Source: a virus. From it: a stretch of DNA of 64,000 nucleotides. This document shows, one piece after another, positions 40,502 through 50,485 of this stretch. Each line of letters starts with the position of its first letter. Within the stretch, counting starts at the first letter, position 1. Position numbers and translations under genes: made by a program. The stretch spans positions 1 to 64,000 of IMG/VR virus record IMGVR_UViG_3300022752_000037; one strand, written 5' to 3'. Under the pieces are notes generated by a model that did no database searches, was not told where the DNA came from, and saw only the letters and a program-made list of their open reading frames with translations.

Positions 40502-40931
40502 TAAAGAAATTAGATGTTCAGGAGCAATGATTTGCTCTAAAAAAACAAAACGTGTAATACTTTTACAAAAAGCCAATGGTAAACATAACGGATTTTGGGG
40601 ACTAGTTGGTGGTACAAACATTGGTGTTGAAACAGTTTGGCAGGGGTTATGTAGAGAAATAGAAGAGGAAGTAGGATTTTTACCTGAATTTTTAAAAATT
40701 ATTCCTTTAGAAAAATTTGTAAGTAACGATCACTTATTTCACTTTAATACATTTTTTTGTATTGTTGAAGAAGAGTTTATTCCTAGCTTAAGTAAGGAAC
40801 ATAAAGCATGGGGATGGTTTAATTTGAAATCTCTACCTAAGCCTATTCATAAAGCGTTAGACTTAAGTCTTAGGAATAAATTTTTAGAAAATAAAATTAG
40901 TACAATAATTGAACTCATCGAGATAATGTAA
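40470..40931 (+). CDS. Nudix hydrolase
   Basis: A 153-residue hydrolase of nucleoside diphosphate-linked substrates. The Nudix box is complete, G48-x5-E54-x7-R62-E63-x2-E66-E67-x-G69 (ending REIEEEVGF). The ATG at 40470 is preferred, with GAGGG at 40459-40463; a start at 40434 is possible. It overlaps the gp15 3' end out of frame and its stop overlaps the next start (TAATG). Late position implies late expression, unusual for a nucleotide-pool enzyme. T4 nudE acts on ADP-ribose and Ap4A-like compounds. Substrate here is unknown. Confidence 0.88.
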   Translation: MVEEVGEYSSNKEIRCSGAMICSKKTKRVILLQKANGKHNGFWGLVGGTNIGVETVWQGLCREIEEEVGFLPEFLKIIPLEKFVSNDHLFHFNTFFCIVEEEFIPSLSKEHKAWGWFNLKSLPKPIHKALDLSLRNKFLENKISTIIELIEIM

Positions 40932-41200
40932 TGCTTAGTTTAGAACATAGTGAAGATTTTAAAAAAGATTTTATGAAATTTAAAACAGAAATTGATAACT
41001 TAGATGATTTATTTCTTAAAGAAAAGTTAACAAATTTACTTAACTCCTTATTAGAATCAGTAAGGAAAATTGATGAACTTCATAAGGAATCTATATTCGA
41101 TAAGGCTCCTCTTTCAAGTAAAGTAAGTAGAGAAACGATTATTAAGATTAGATCTGAATTAGTAGAGCAGCTATTAATGGCCCAGTCCAGGTATAATTAA
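40931..41200 (+). CDS. Small helical protein, unrecognised
   Basis: Not recognised. An 89-residue protein, helical throughout with leucine-rich heptads (LTNLLNSLLESVRKIDELHKE). Coupled to the Nudix gene by a TAATG overlap. It ends 27 bases inside the opposing oxygenase gene. Confidence 0.65.
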   Translation: MLSLEHSEDFKKDFMKFKTEIDNLDDLFLKEKLTNLLNSLLESVRKIDELHKESIFDKAPLSSKVSRETIIKIRSELVEQLLMAQSRYN

Positions 41201-41794
41201 TTCTGTGCTACCTTCTCTGTTTCCTAACCACCCTATAGGAAAAGTATTAAAACTTAAACTAATTCTTGCATGTTCATGTTGAACAAGATCTACTTCATGG
41301 AATAAAGAAGAAGGAAAAATTAACAATTCTCCAGTTTTTACGGGGACCCACCATGACATAGAGTTATAGATATTCCATTCATTAGGAGTAACTAAAATGT
41401 CTCGTAAACCTTGATAATTGTGAAAAAAGATTCTATCTTCGCCTTCAACTGCGTTGATATAAAATACACCGCTATATAAAGAATTCCAATGTTTATGTTG
41501 ATGATGAGACTGTCCTTTTTTAGTTATATTGATCCAACTTTGAGTAATTTCTAAATGAACTTCGTTCTTTGGATTTATAATTGCTTGAAAATATTCATCT
41601 AAACTTTTTTTAAAAAAATTATTTAAACTTTGTAAAGCTGAATTTTTTAGAATATAATTGTCTGTTGTAAAAAAATTGGTTCGATTCTCTTTAAATTGAG
41701 CCTGATTCATTACAAAATCAAGCTCAAATGTTGTTAATGGTCTATCTAATATAAATTTACCTAGAGGTATAGGGAATAAGTTTAAAATTTCCAT
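41174..41794 (-). CDS. 2OG-Fe(II) oxygenase-like protein
   Basis: A 206-residue protein resembling the putative 2OG oxygenase family TIGR02466. A histidine-rich SHHQHKHWNSLYSGVFYIN (about 97-114) provides the first iron ligands, FHEVDLVQHEHARISLSFN (about 165-183) the distal His and Arg. The acidic ligand of a classical HxD is not evident, the site reading HxH. It sits between the plus-strand gp14-gp15 island and the tail-fibre operon, convergent with the small gene before it. Substrate unknown. Confidence 0.75.
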   Translation of the reverse strand: MEILNLFPIPLGKFILDRPLTTFELDFVMNQAQFKENRTNFFTTDNYILKNSALQSLNNFFKKSLDEYFQAIINPKNEVHLEITQSWINITKKGQSHHQHKHWNSLYSGVFYINAVEGEDRIFFHNYQGLRDILVTPNEWNIYNSMSWWVPVKTGELLIFPSSLFHEVDLVQHEHARISLSFNTFPIGWLGNREGSTELIIPGLGH

Positions 41795-41801
41795 CCATTA
41801 T

Positions 41802-44800
41802 TTACGCTTGTGCTTCACCCCATCGTAAATTTATACTGGCATTATATCCTGTACCACCTGTCAAGTAAGCATTTATTGCTAATACATCAGGGCCGTTTGG
41901 AAAAGTACCACGTCCACCTATAGTAGTATTTGTCAACTCGTTCAATTTGGACAGATCCAATGAGCTGGATCCACCGGGAGCAGCAATTAATGAAAAAATT
42001 GTTTGTCCTGGAAGTGCAGCACTGGCAGCAGTAAAGGTTATATTTGTACCTATGTTCACGTTCCCAGTAAGAGCTTGATTTATTAGAATCCTTGTTACAC
42101 CTGCAAATGGATTATTATCTGCTTTAGACTGTACAAGTGCTCCTCCTGCAATATTACTGCCACTAACTGTTTGTCCAACTACTACTCCGCTCACGGTGTT
42201 GGTTGAAAAATATAAATCAATATTTCCTCTTTGTCTATTAAAATTTGTAGTTGCTGCTGTTATAACAGTGGTTCCTGTGGTCCATGCCACAGTTCCTCCA
42301 CTAGCAATTTGGGCAAAGCTTGGTTGTCCTCCAAGTGCAGACGAATTCAAACTTGTCCAAGTTATATCAACAGGATTAGTAGGATAATTTTGAGGATTCA
42401 AGATTCCTTCAAGAACCATAGATCCTACTGCTCCAGATGTACCACCTGTAATTTCAACACCTTGTAAAAGTAACTGTGCTCGATTTATTAATTCTCTCTC
42501 ACCTAAGTCACCAATGACGCTGTTACTAACACTTGGAGCAAGTCGGATTAAAAATACTGTTTTCTTAGTTGTTGTTAGACTAACTTCAGCTGCTTGATAA
42601 TTAAAAATAAATCCTCTATCGTCATCAAAATTTCCATCTATAAGATAGGCACTACCCCAGTGACTTATAATAGGACTTGCTGTACAACTTATCAATACAA
42701 CACCTGACTTCGCTGCATGAGTAGAATTAGGACCTGCTTTATAGCTTCTTGCACTTCCTGCTGCGAAATTTGTATAGGTTGCACTTCTTGTAATTCCAGT
42801 TAGATTATTTCCAGACTTGCCACTAAATGATATTAGCTCATTATCAATGTAAACTACTCCTGAATTAGGAAATCTTGATGCATCCTCTAACGGTATAGTA
42901 GTAGATAAAAGGTTCATAGAACTAGCTAATCTTCCGTTAGAACCTTCATTTAAAACTTCATATCGTACAGGAAGGTTACCGGTTCTCATATATGCTTCGT
43001 TGTTAAGGTTGTTGCCCTTAAGTCTATGACAAAATAGATAATCTCCAGTCGAACCTCGTAACATCCAGTCAATAAATCCTGCTCCGTACCAACTAAATTG
43101 TATTCCAATCATCTGCATTTTAGTCGGATCAATATGATATCCACTAGGGCCGTTTCCATCACAAGTATCAATATTCCATTCACTCTGCGGAATAATAATG
43201 TCTATAACTTTAGCTATTTTTACTCCGCTAACTAAATTTACACCTCTAAAATCAGGACTTACTGTCATGCTTGTTTGTCCGCTGATACTTGTTACTACGT
43301 GAGTCATTCCCCTAAGAACTATACGATCCCCTGCACTTAATTGATCTTGGAATCGAGTATTATTTCCAATAACAGCATTACTGTTAGCTGCTATTGTAAT
43401 AGTTCCGCTTAATTGAAAAGTACTGCTTCTTCTGCCTACTGCCATTTCTCGGCCGTCGTATTGCCAAAAAATTCCATTTTGGTCGTCAAAGATTCCTGAT
43501 CTAACAACAGCACCCGACCAATATTTCATAGCAGCATAGCAAGGACTTCCTATGTCAGCACTAGTAGATCCTAAAGGTAAGTCTGCTTCTACAGTAAAAG
43601 CTCTTTCATCAATAATATTAGTAACAACATATTCACCATCATAACCAATAGTAGTTATACCTTCAATAACAACAGTAGATCCTACCTGTAATCCATGATC
43701 CATATCATCAGTAACAACCGTAATAGTCGATCCTGCACTAACTCCAGAAGCTATTGCACTCCGTATATCAAAACTTGGAGCAAATAAAGCTCCAGTGTTA
43801 TACATAGCTCCTTTTCCTGATTGGTATCGAATATATTTTTTACTTTGACGTATAGCTTGAGCTCCATGTTGAGCTCCACCTGTGCTTAATTGAACTCCTC
43901 CATCAAAAGGTCTATGAGTAAAATAAGCATCAGGTCTAGCATATATCAATCCTGTGATTCCTGAAGTTTGCACACTTCCAGTTCCTCTAGCTGTCCATCT
44001 TATTTGTGTCAAACTAGGAACTTCTATAACAGAGAATGGACCAGCAGCTAGAGCATGATTAGTTCCTACACTTGTTATAGATACTAATATATTTGCTCCA
44101 GGAACTAAACCGTGAGCAGAAGCAAAATCTGCTTGAAGTGTAGCGATAGCACTAAAACTTACACTACTAGCGACTCCCATACTGGCTGTAGTAGCTGCGG
44201 TTATACTTATTGCCGAGTAGACTGGTATTATGTTTCCCCTTACTGCTGTTCCTGAGCTAATAGTTAATCCATAAGCACCACCTTGTCCATAAGCACCACC
44301 TGGTAAGTAATTAGTTGTTGCGTCAATATAAAGTGCTAGATTGTTTGTTGGAGTGGTGCCTCCAAGATCTGCTCCATTAACAGTAAATCTATTACCTACA
44401 TTATATCCAGATCCTGCATAGTAAGGAATAGCTGTATAGGAGCCTCCGTTACGCTGTACAGATAATAATATTCCAGTTCCAATTGTTTCACTATTCGTTC
44501 CTGAAACATTCTGATATGTTCCTTCTGTTAAAGTGGTATGTGCTCCTCTTGCTGTAGTTACTTTTGTAACTGTGCCACTTGATACAGTATTGATATTAAT
44601 ATAAAGATCATCGTCTGGAGTCACTCCTCCTAGACTTGTACCTAAAATTTTAATTGTGTCTCCCTGTTGATACCCTGTACCTGCTTGTTGAATAGCAGGT
44701 AAAGTTCCACTACCTGTTACTGCTATACTAGCTTGATTAGTATATGTTCCATTAGCGGCTGAAACATTGTATGGGTTAACTATAGCGGTAGTAACAGCTC

Positions 44801-46733
44801 CTCCTGTTACTCCTGTGATAGAAATTCTACAATCATTAGTTCCGTTTACTCCTCCTAATAGGCTACCTAACACTTTAACTACATCACCGGAGGCATATCC
44901 TGTTCCTCCTGCGGTTACACTATCTATAGTGTAAGTTCCTCCGTTACCTGTTATTGTAAATCTTGCACCTGATCCAGTAGGAACATTAGATGCTCCTAAT
45001 GTATATACTCCAGCTGCTCCTACACTAATGTTAAATCTAGCATTGGTCCCTGTGCCTATTACTGAAACAGGACTTATAAAATAATCTTCTACATCTCCTT
45101 TAAATGCTGCTCCAATTTGATCTTGTAGAGTCGCTTGGTCTCCTGTTAAACTAGTAATAGCATTTTGTGTACCTGAATTGTTTAAAACCATATTAGAACT
45201 GAGACCTGTTACATCTGCAAAATAAATTATTGTGTCGGAAGAGATAGTACTAAATTTTACTCTGTAGTCTCCAACTTTTCCACCAGTTCCGAATACACCA
45301 GCTGTTTGAGCCCCTGACGGTATAGATGGGTGGCTTACCGGAGCTCCTATTGACGGAGCGGTTCCTGTGAAATTAATAACTGTAGATCCAGAAGGAACAA
45401 TATATGAAGTTGAGAAAGTTCCTGAGCTTCCGTTACTTGAGACGCTGATTGTGGGGTTAGCTAATTCTGACCCAGTATAAAAAGCAGCCTTTCTCAATTG
45501 AACATTTGAACCGCCGATTACTTCATTTTGACTTAAACCTACTTTTGCCTTAGCATAAAAAGTAAAGCTGGATGTAGTAGGAACAGTATTAACTAAAAAT
45601 GTACCTTCGGCTCTATTAAAACCTACCACTGTTGAATTAAGAGCCCTAATTGTAAAAGGGTCACCTATAACCAATCCGTGGGAAGATTGTGAGGTAACTG
45701 TAATTAAACTTGATCCTATACCGCCACCGCTACTACTGGCATCAGTAGTAATTGAAGTTATAGGTATATCAGTGCCTAAAACTTCATAAGTAGTAGGATA
45801 CCCTCTAGCCACCGCTATAGCCTGCCATTTTGTAGGTTGTAATCCATATTCAAAGTCTGCGTCTATCATAGCCTGAGGTTGGGATATTCTCATTCGTTCA
45901 ATAGCATCAGTTCCAAAATCATAAGGGCGAACTCTAATCTCTGATGTTTCAACAAAGATTTGAAATTTATGTGTACTAAGCATTGAGCTTGTACTGTAAT
46001 TCATAAAGATGGTTGTTACACCGTTATTAATCTGTATAGCATTAGGGAATTTATCACTATTTCCTGCGAAAAATTCTACCTCGCCGCCTTTGGTAGGATC
46101 TGTAAAATTAAAGACTACAGTATTTGTGGTTGAATTTGTTATCAGTAAAATTTCATTAAGCAACCACTTTCCAATAATTTCTATACGTCCCGGACCGCCA
46201 ATTTCCGCAGGTATAGAACTTAGCCCGTTTGTTATAACTGTGGTTATCAGACTGGATACTAGGGTTATGACATCATCTGATAAGGATTCAGCAGTCTTAG
46301 TCAAATCAATGACTTGGTCTACTGCTGTTTGATAAGCTGTGGCAGGTAAATTTTTAAAAATATAATTATTGATCAGATCACGAGCAAATTGATAACTGCG
46401 AATTTCAGGTAATCTTGTTCCATCAATAACCGGAACATTACCATTCCAATAGCCTTTAGCTGCTTTTCGTGTAGCTACATTTCCTCCATACTTTAAATCA
46501 AAAATCCAAGCATCTAACACATACCCGCTATCTCTCAGACATAAATCGGTATCATAAACATAGCCAACAAATTCAGCATCATTAGCTGCTATACGAGCAT
46601 TAATATAGCCTATTATTTCACGTTGAATAAATTCTTTATTAAGTTGTAAAAGAGCTAGAGCATTAGGGTAAACATATGATGTCCAACCAGGTCCCGGAGT
46701 AAATCTATAATTTTTAATCAGTTTCTTACCCAT
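41802..46733 (-). CDS. Very large virion structural protein, probable fibre
   Basis: A 1643-residue protein. Residues 1-150 form a distinct domain (MGKKLIKNYRFTPGPGWTSYV, RKAAKGYWNGNVPVIDG). The rest is Gly/Thr/Ser-rich beta repeat. Units like YTIDSVTAGGTGYASGDVVKVLG recur several times between about residues 550 and 850. Later parts read like trimeric-fibre or baseplate-surface domains. The gene heads the minus-strand fibre region. In marine T4-like phages equally long proteins at such sites are virion components; exact role unknown. Confidence 0.75.
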   Translation of the reverse strand: MGKKLIKNYRFTPGPGWTSYVYPNALALLQLNKEFIQREIIGYINARIAANDAEFVGYVYDTDLCLRDSGYVLDAWIFDLKYGGNVATRKAAKGYWNGNVPVIDGTRLPEIRSYQFARDLINNYIFKNLPATAYQTAVDQVIDLTKTAESLSDDVITLVSSLITTVITNGLSSIPAEIGGPGRIEIIGKWLLNEILLITNSTTNTVVFNFTDPTKGGEVEFFAGNSDKFPNAIQINNGVTTIFMNYSTSSMLSTHKFQIFVETSEIRVRPYDFGTDAIERMRISQPQAMIDADFEYGLQPTKWQAIAVARGYPTTYEVLGTDIPITSITTDASSSGGGIGSSLITVTSQSSHGLVIGDPFTIRALNSTVVGFNRAEGTFLVNTVPTTSSFTFYAKAKVGLSQNEVIGGSNVQLRKAAFYTGSELANPTISVSSNGSSGTFSTSYIVPSGSTVINFTGTAPSIGAPVSHPSIPSGAQTAGVFGTGGKVGDYRVKFSTISSDTIIYFADVTGLSSNMVLNNSGTQNAITSLTGDQATLQDQIGAAFKGDVEDYFISPVSVIGTGTNARFNISVGAAGVYTLGASNVPTGSGARFTITGNGGTYTIDSVTAGGTGYASGDVVKVLGSLLGGVNGTNDCRISITGVTGGAVTTAIVNPYNVSAANGTYTNQASIAVTGSGTLPAIQQAGTGYQQGDTIKILGTSLGGVTPDDDLYININTVSSGTVTKVTTARGAHTTLTEGTYQNVSGTNSETIGTGILLSVQRNGGSYTAIPYYAGSGYNVGNRFTVNGADLGGTTPTNNLALYIDATTNYLPGGAYGQGGAYGLTISSGTAVRGNIIPVYSAISITAATTASMGVASSVSFSAIATLQADFASAHGLVPGANILVSITSVGTNHALAAGPFSVIEVPSLTQIRWTARGTGSVQTSGITGLIYARPDAYFTHRPFDGGVQLSTGGAQHGAQAIRQSKKYIRYQSGKGAMYNTGALFAPSFDIRSAIASGVSAGSTITVVTDDMDHGLQVGSTVVIEGITTIGYDGEYVVTNIIDERAFTVEADLPLGSTSADIGSPCYAAMKYWSGAVVRSGIFDDQNGIFWQYDGREMAVGRRSSTFQLSGTITIAANSNAVIGNNTRFQDQLSAGDRIVLRGMTHVVTSISGQTSMTVSPDFRGVNLVSGVKIAKVIDIIIPQSEWNIDTCDGNGPSGYHIDPTKMQMIGIQFSWYGAGFIDWMLRGSTGDYLFCHRLKGNNLNNEAYMRTGNLPVRYEVLNEGSNGRLASSMNLLSTTIPLEDASRFPNSGVVYIDNELISFSGKSGNNLTGITRSATYTNFAAGSARSYKAGPNSTHAAKSGVVLISCTASPIISHWGSAYLIDGNFDDDRGFIFNYQAAEVSLTTTKKTVFLIRLAPSVSNSVIGDLGERELINRAQLLLQGVEITGGTSGAVGSMVLEGILNPQNYPTNPVDITWTSLNSSALGGQPSFAQIASGGTVAWTTGTTVITAATTNFNRQRGNIDLYFSTNTVSGVVVGQTVSGSNIAGGALVQSKADNNPFAGVTRILINQALTGNVNIGTNITFTAASAALPGQTIFSLIAAPGGSSSLDLSKLNELTNTTIGGRGTFPNGPDVLAINAYLTGGTGYNASINLRWGEAQA

Positions 46734-46741
46734 ATTATTCC

Positions 46742-47680
46742 TTATATACCAAACACAACAGCCAATGCTAGACTTGTATTATCTACATAGTTTTTATTAG
46801 TTAATTGATTAGCACTAACTACACTACTACTAGAATATATTTCTCCTGCTACATTAATATCTCCCGAAACTCCGACCCCGCCAGCTACAATCAAAGCCCC
46901 TGTCATACTAGAACTAGATGCTGTAGAATTAGTAATATTAACTGGTATGGCAAAATTTCCTGTGCTTGTTGAACTAGCAGAAATTTGTATTTCTCCGTTA
47001 ACTATCTGGTAGGTTATATTATTACCAGGTTTAAGTGTGAATTGACTTAGTTCTGTACCGCTAGCATTAAGATTTACCTTAACTCTACCATTACTCAATG
47101 AACTCGCTGTATTTGTTAATGTAGGTAAACTACTATTGATTGTTAATTTTTGATTTGTTACACTAAGAGAAATATTCGTTCCTGCTTCGATTTCTACGTC
47201 ATAATCTGTATTATTAGCATTTAGTCTTAATGTTTTACTATTAACACTTGTATTAACAAGATTAAACGTAGCGGCACCACCACCACCCTCCCCTGCTATA
47301 TCAACTCCGTTAACCCATTTTGATCCATTATATTTTAAAACTTGTCCATTGAGCGGTGATGTAACCTGTACGTCAGTTAGTGAAATTAGAGTCGAGGATC
47401 CACCGCCCCCTCCTCCGCTACTACTTATAGTAATTGTATCTGTAGTGTTATCTGTAGTAAGAGTAATTCCTGTACCAGCAGCTAATGTAAGAGTATCATT
47501 AGGCTGTTCCGCTACTATAGAAGCTTGTCCGTTTATAGCTATAGTTCTAAAAGTATCTTGACTCACTGTCGGTGGGGTCGCAGATTTTATGTCCCAAGTA
47601 GATCCAGTCCAAATCCAAGTTGTTGTATCTACTGTGATTTCCTGATTAATAGTAGGAATATTAGGAAAATTTATTGCCAT
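46742..47680 (-). CDS. Tail-fibre protein
   Basis: A 312-residue protein. It opens MAINFPNIPTINQEITV and TTWIWTGSTWDIKS, an N-terminal attachment-like module also seen in the gene at 49465-50478. The middle has fibre-type strands, LTDVQVTSPLNGQVLKYNG, and a TGALIVAGGVGVSGDINVAG repeat typical of phage tail fibres, ending in NYVDNTS. Late-like box with the palindromic leader at 47687-47707. Confidence 0.8.
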   Translation of the reverse strand: MAINFPNIPTINQEITVDTTTWIWTGSTWDIKSATPPTVSQDTFRTIAINGQASIVAEQPNDTLTLAAGTGITLTTDNTTDTITISSSGGGGGGSSTLISLTDVQVTSPLNGQVLKYNGSKWVNGVDIAGEGGGGAATFNLVNTSVNSKTLRLNANNTDYDVEIEAGTNISLSVTNQKLTINSSLPTLTNTASSLSNGRVKVNLNASGTELSQFTLKPGNNITYQIVNGEIQISASSTSTGNFAIPVNITNSTASSSSMTGALIVAGGVGVSGDINVAGEIYSSSSVVSANQLTNKNYVDNTSLALAVVFGI

Positions 47681-47686
47681 TGTTAC

Positions 47687-47707
47687 CTCTTAATAAGAGT
47701 ATTTATT
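47687..47707 (-). promoter_or_regulatory. Late box plus palindromic leader
   Basis: On the minus strand AATAAATA (47700-47707) is followed at once by CTCTTATTAAGAG, a perfect palindrome containing the ribosome site. The same 21 bases recur at 53627-53647 before another fibre gene. Confidence 0.55.
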
Positions 47708-47729
47708 GAAAAAATTATCCATATTATCA

Positions 47730-49472
47730 CTATGAAGTGAACCTGATAACTCCTGTTCCGCTAATAAATGTAGAAATTTTATAAGCTCCTGAAGTCTGTG
47801 TAGAAATATTAAGATTTCCGGATATAGTTGTTATAGTAAGTGTATTAGGATATCTAACTTTAACAACACCTGATCCGCCTGCTCCAGCAAATGCATTATA
47901 ATGTGCTCCACCGCCACCGCCACCACCTCCAGTATTAGCAGTTCCTGCTACATTATTTCTTCCACCGCCACCAATACCTCCTGAACTATTTGCTGCACCA
48001 CGATCTGTTCTGCTATTTCCGCCACCTCCACCACCGTAGTAATTGCCATCTATAGGCCATTGTACACCATCTCCACCGTTACCTCCTACTGAACTGCCTC
48101 CACCGCCACCATTGGATCCAGCTCCAGCACCACCACCTCCACCACCGTTATAAGGTCCACCACCTCCACCATTTCCAGCTGTAAATGCTCCATATCTTGT
48201 TAACACGCCAGTGCTTTTACCTGTACTCGTTCCTGCTATGTCTGGTCCGGTGGCATTGTCTCCTCCACATCCTCCTCCAGGATTAGTGGCATTACCTCCT
48301 CGTTTACCAGGACTTGAAGTGTCATATAATGTATTTGATCCACCTCTACCTCCCCCGTTTACTGTTTCAGAGGCAAATATGCTATTTTGGCCTGTACCAT
48401 TCACTGCTCCTCCTTCACCTATAGTCACAGAATAGTTTGTCGCTGATACTAAAGATAGTGTACCGTAGGCAACTTCGCCTGCTCCGCCACCGCCACCGAG
48501 ATCTGCTCCGCCACCGCCACCGCCACCTACTACTAAAACATCTGCGGAAAAGTTTATTGTAGTAGAAACAGATAAACTAAATGTACCCGAACCCGAAGTA
48601 AATGTCACTATTTTAAATCCTCCTATAGATGATTCGGTATAGACCAAACTCGGAGATGCGGTAACTCCGTATGTTAAAGGAATTCGTAAAATAGCCACAC
48701 CAGATCCGCCATTCGAGCCCACAGCATCTCTGGCACCTCCACCACCTCCACCACCAGTGTTTGCTTGTCCTGGAGTCGATGTCTGTTGTATACCGCCAGA
48801 ATTACAAGCAGCTCCTCGGCCACCACCTCCTGTGCCGGCTGTACCTGCCACCATACCTCCACCGTCATACTGTGCGCCACCGCCACCGCCACCACTATAG
48901 TATACTGGGGATCCTGTTATAGACACTTCGTAACCGATTCCTCCGTTTCCTCCTCGACTTACTCCTCCGCTTATGGATCCATTAGAACCTGCCCCGCCTG
49001 CACCACCACCTCCTGCACCAGCTCCTGTGGCGTCACAGTTACCTCCTCCAAAACCTGTTCCTGCTGTTCCTCCGTCATAACCTTGGCCTGGAGTGCCTGT
49101 TCCTCCTGATCCATTAGAACCGCATACTGACCAGCCACCACCTCCACCAGATCCTCCATTTCCTGCACCTCCACCAGATCCTCCGTTACCGCCACCGATG
49201 GCAGTTCTGTTAACGAAAGCTCCTATTATTGAGGAGCTACCTGATGAAGCACCTCCATAAACACCTCCAAGTCCAATGGAAAGTGAATAGTTTGCTAAAA
49301 TCGCAAAAGCTTGGTTTATTTGATAAATGACTCCACCGCCACCGCCACCACCTGATTTTGTTCCAAAACCACCACCGGCACCACCACCGCCAACTAATAG
49401 GAAATCTCCACGTATTATAGCTCTATCTACGGACAATAATGCACGAGACTTAAATCGAGATAGTTTAGCCAT
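47730..49472 (-). CDS. Glycine-rich adhesin-like tail fibre protein
   Basis: A 580-residue protein with two tandem copies of a glycine-rich domain. Each starts with a beta strand before the run (DFLLVGGGGAGGG, DVLVVGGGGGGGA) and ends with a GVAILRIPLTYG or GVVKVRYPNTL strand, then a fibre-like segment. Gly-rich clusters of this type form polyglycine helices in T-even receptor-binding adhesins such as gp38. It likely binds the host surface. The start overlaps the previous gene by eight bases. Confidence 0.75.
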   Translation of the reverse strand: MAKLSRFKSRALLSVDRAIIRGDFLLVGGGGAGGGFGTKSGGGGGGGVIYQINQAFAILANYSLSIGLGGVYGGASSGSSSIIGAFVNRTAIGGGNGGSGGGAGNGGSGGGGGWSVCGSNGSGGTGTPGQGYDGGTAGTGFGGGNCDATGAGAGGGGAGGAGSNGSISGGVSRGGNGGIGYEVSITGSPVYYSGGGGGGAQYDGGGMVAGTAGTGGGGRGAACNSGGIQQTSTPGQANTGGGGGGGARDAVGSNGGSGVAILRIPLTYGVTASPSLVYTESSIGGFKIVTFTSGSGTFSLSVSTTINFSADVLVVGGGGGGGADLGGGGGAGEVAYGTLSLVSATNYSVTIGEGGAVNGTGQNSIFASETVNGGGRGGSNTLYDTSSPGKRGGNATNPGGGCGGDNATGPDIAGTSTGKSTGVLTRYGAFTAGNGGGGGPYNGGGGGGAGAGSNGGGGGSSVGGNGGDGVQWPIDGNYYGGGGGGNSRTDRGAANSSGGIGGGGRNNVAGTANTGGGGGGGGAHYNAFAGAGGSGVVKVRYPNTLTITTISGNLNISTQTSGAYKISTFISGTGVIRFTS

Positions 49473-50478
49473 ACGACGATATATTTCCTAACAGTACAAA
49501 AGCTGAACTCTTGTAGTACATTAAGAAACTTATGATATCTTTTTTACTAGCAGAAGGAACAGAATTAGCCCATTGTACTGCTGTTGCCGTTGAATTTATG
49601 GTAACTGTATTAGGATAATATGCAGTACTGCCTTGATTTACTATAATGTTAAATGATATAACACTATTTTCTATAGTTGGTACATTTATAAAATTTGCCT
49701 GCCAGTTACTGCTACGACCACTGGTATAAAATAAAAGTCCTGCATTATAATTGTACGTATTTTGAACACCTAAATCTAAGAAATTTTCGAAACTTGGATT
49801 TATTATGTTTATAGTACCGGTCATAACAGCATGAGCACCGCATACATACTTGTAAGGTCCTATGATATCAGGAGGAATATTCCAATATAATATACCCGAA
49901 GTTTTTGATTGAGCATTCGATCCTGTAGATATGACATCATTAGATCCTACGTGAACTAAACCGGTATTATAATTTGCAGAAGCAGAAGTCTGAATTACAA
50001 AAGGATGTCCGGGGGCGTTTAGATAAAAAGCCACTGTAGTTCCTGCTGTGAATGTTAAGGTCGGATTGTCTCCAGAATATGAACTAAAAGTGTAGGCTAT
50101 AGCAGCATTATTTCCCACATCTAATTTAGTTACAGCAGGGTAAACCACTGGTTTCACTATAGATGCTATTCCACCACTATCCACTGTTAAAGTAATATTG
50201 TCTGGTTTGATACCTCCTAATACAGAAGTTGTAGCTATAGGAATTTCGTCATTAGGAGAAAATGTAAATTCTCCTGTAGCACCATTATATGTTAAACTTG
50301 ATTGAGGAGCAGAACTAGCTGTTAATACACTAAGATCCGATAAAGAAATGCCACCACCACCACCGCCTCCCGATGATGAAGATAAAATTCTCCAATATTC
50401 TCCGTTCCAAATCCAAGAAGTAGAATTATATGTATAAATGTCGTCTAGTACGGGTGATGATGGGAAGCTAAAAGGCAT
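49465..50478 (-). CDS. Tail-fibre protein with cupredoxin domain
   Basis: A 337-residue protein. Residues 1-30 form an attachment-like module (FPSSPVLDDIYTYNSTSWIW). A Gly run follows, then a fibre link. Residues about 110-228 form a cupredoxin fold with the ligand set H158 (APGHPFVIQTS), C213, H216 and M219 (YKYVCGAHAVMTGTI), that of a type-1 copper site. The C-terminus is another beta domain. A late-like AATAAATA ends seven bases before the ATG. Copper binding is inferred from residues. Confidence 0.75.
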   Translation of the reverse strand: MPFSFPSSPVLDDIYTYNSTSWIWNGEYWRILSSSSGGGGGGGISLSDLSVLTASSAPQSSLTYNGATGEFTFSPNDEIPIATTSVLGGIKPDNITLTVDSGGIASIVKPVVYPAVTKLDVGNNAAIAYTFSSYSGDNPTLTFTAGTTVAFYLNAPGHPFVIQTSASANYNTGLVHVGSNDVISTGSNAQSKTSGILYWNIPPDIIGPYKYVCGAHAVMTGTINIINPSFENFLDLGVQNTYNYNAGLLFYTSGRSSNWQANFINVPTIENSVISFNIIVNQGSTAYYPNTVTINSTATAVQWANSVPSASKKDIISFLMYYKSSAFVLLGNISSYG

Positions 50479-50485
50479 AATCTAA

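Noticed and set aside
46009-46332. Plus-strand open frame of 107 residues
   Set aside because: It lies antisense to the large structural gene, without start signals or recognisable composition.
48211-49109. Antisense reading frames over the glycine-rich gene
   Set aside because: They are shadows of GGN codons (complementary Pro/Thr/Ser-rich or Cys/Ser-rich frames), with no ribosome sites.
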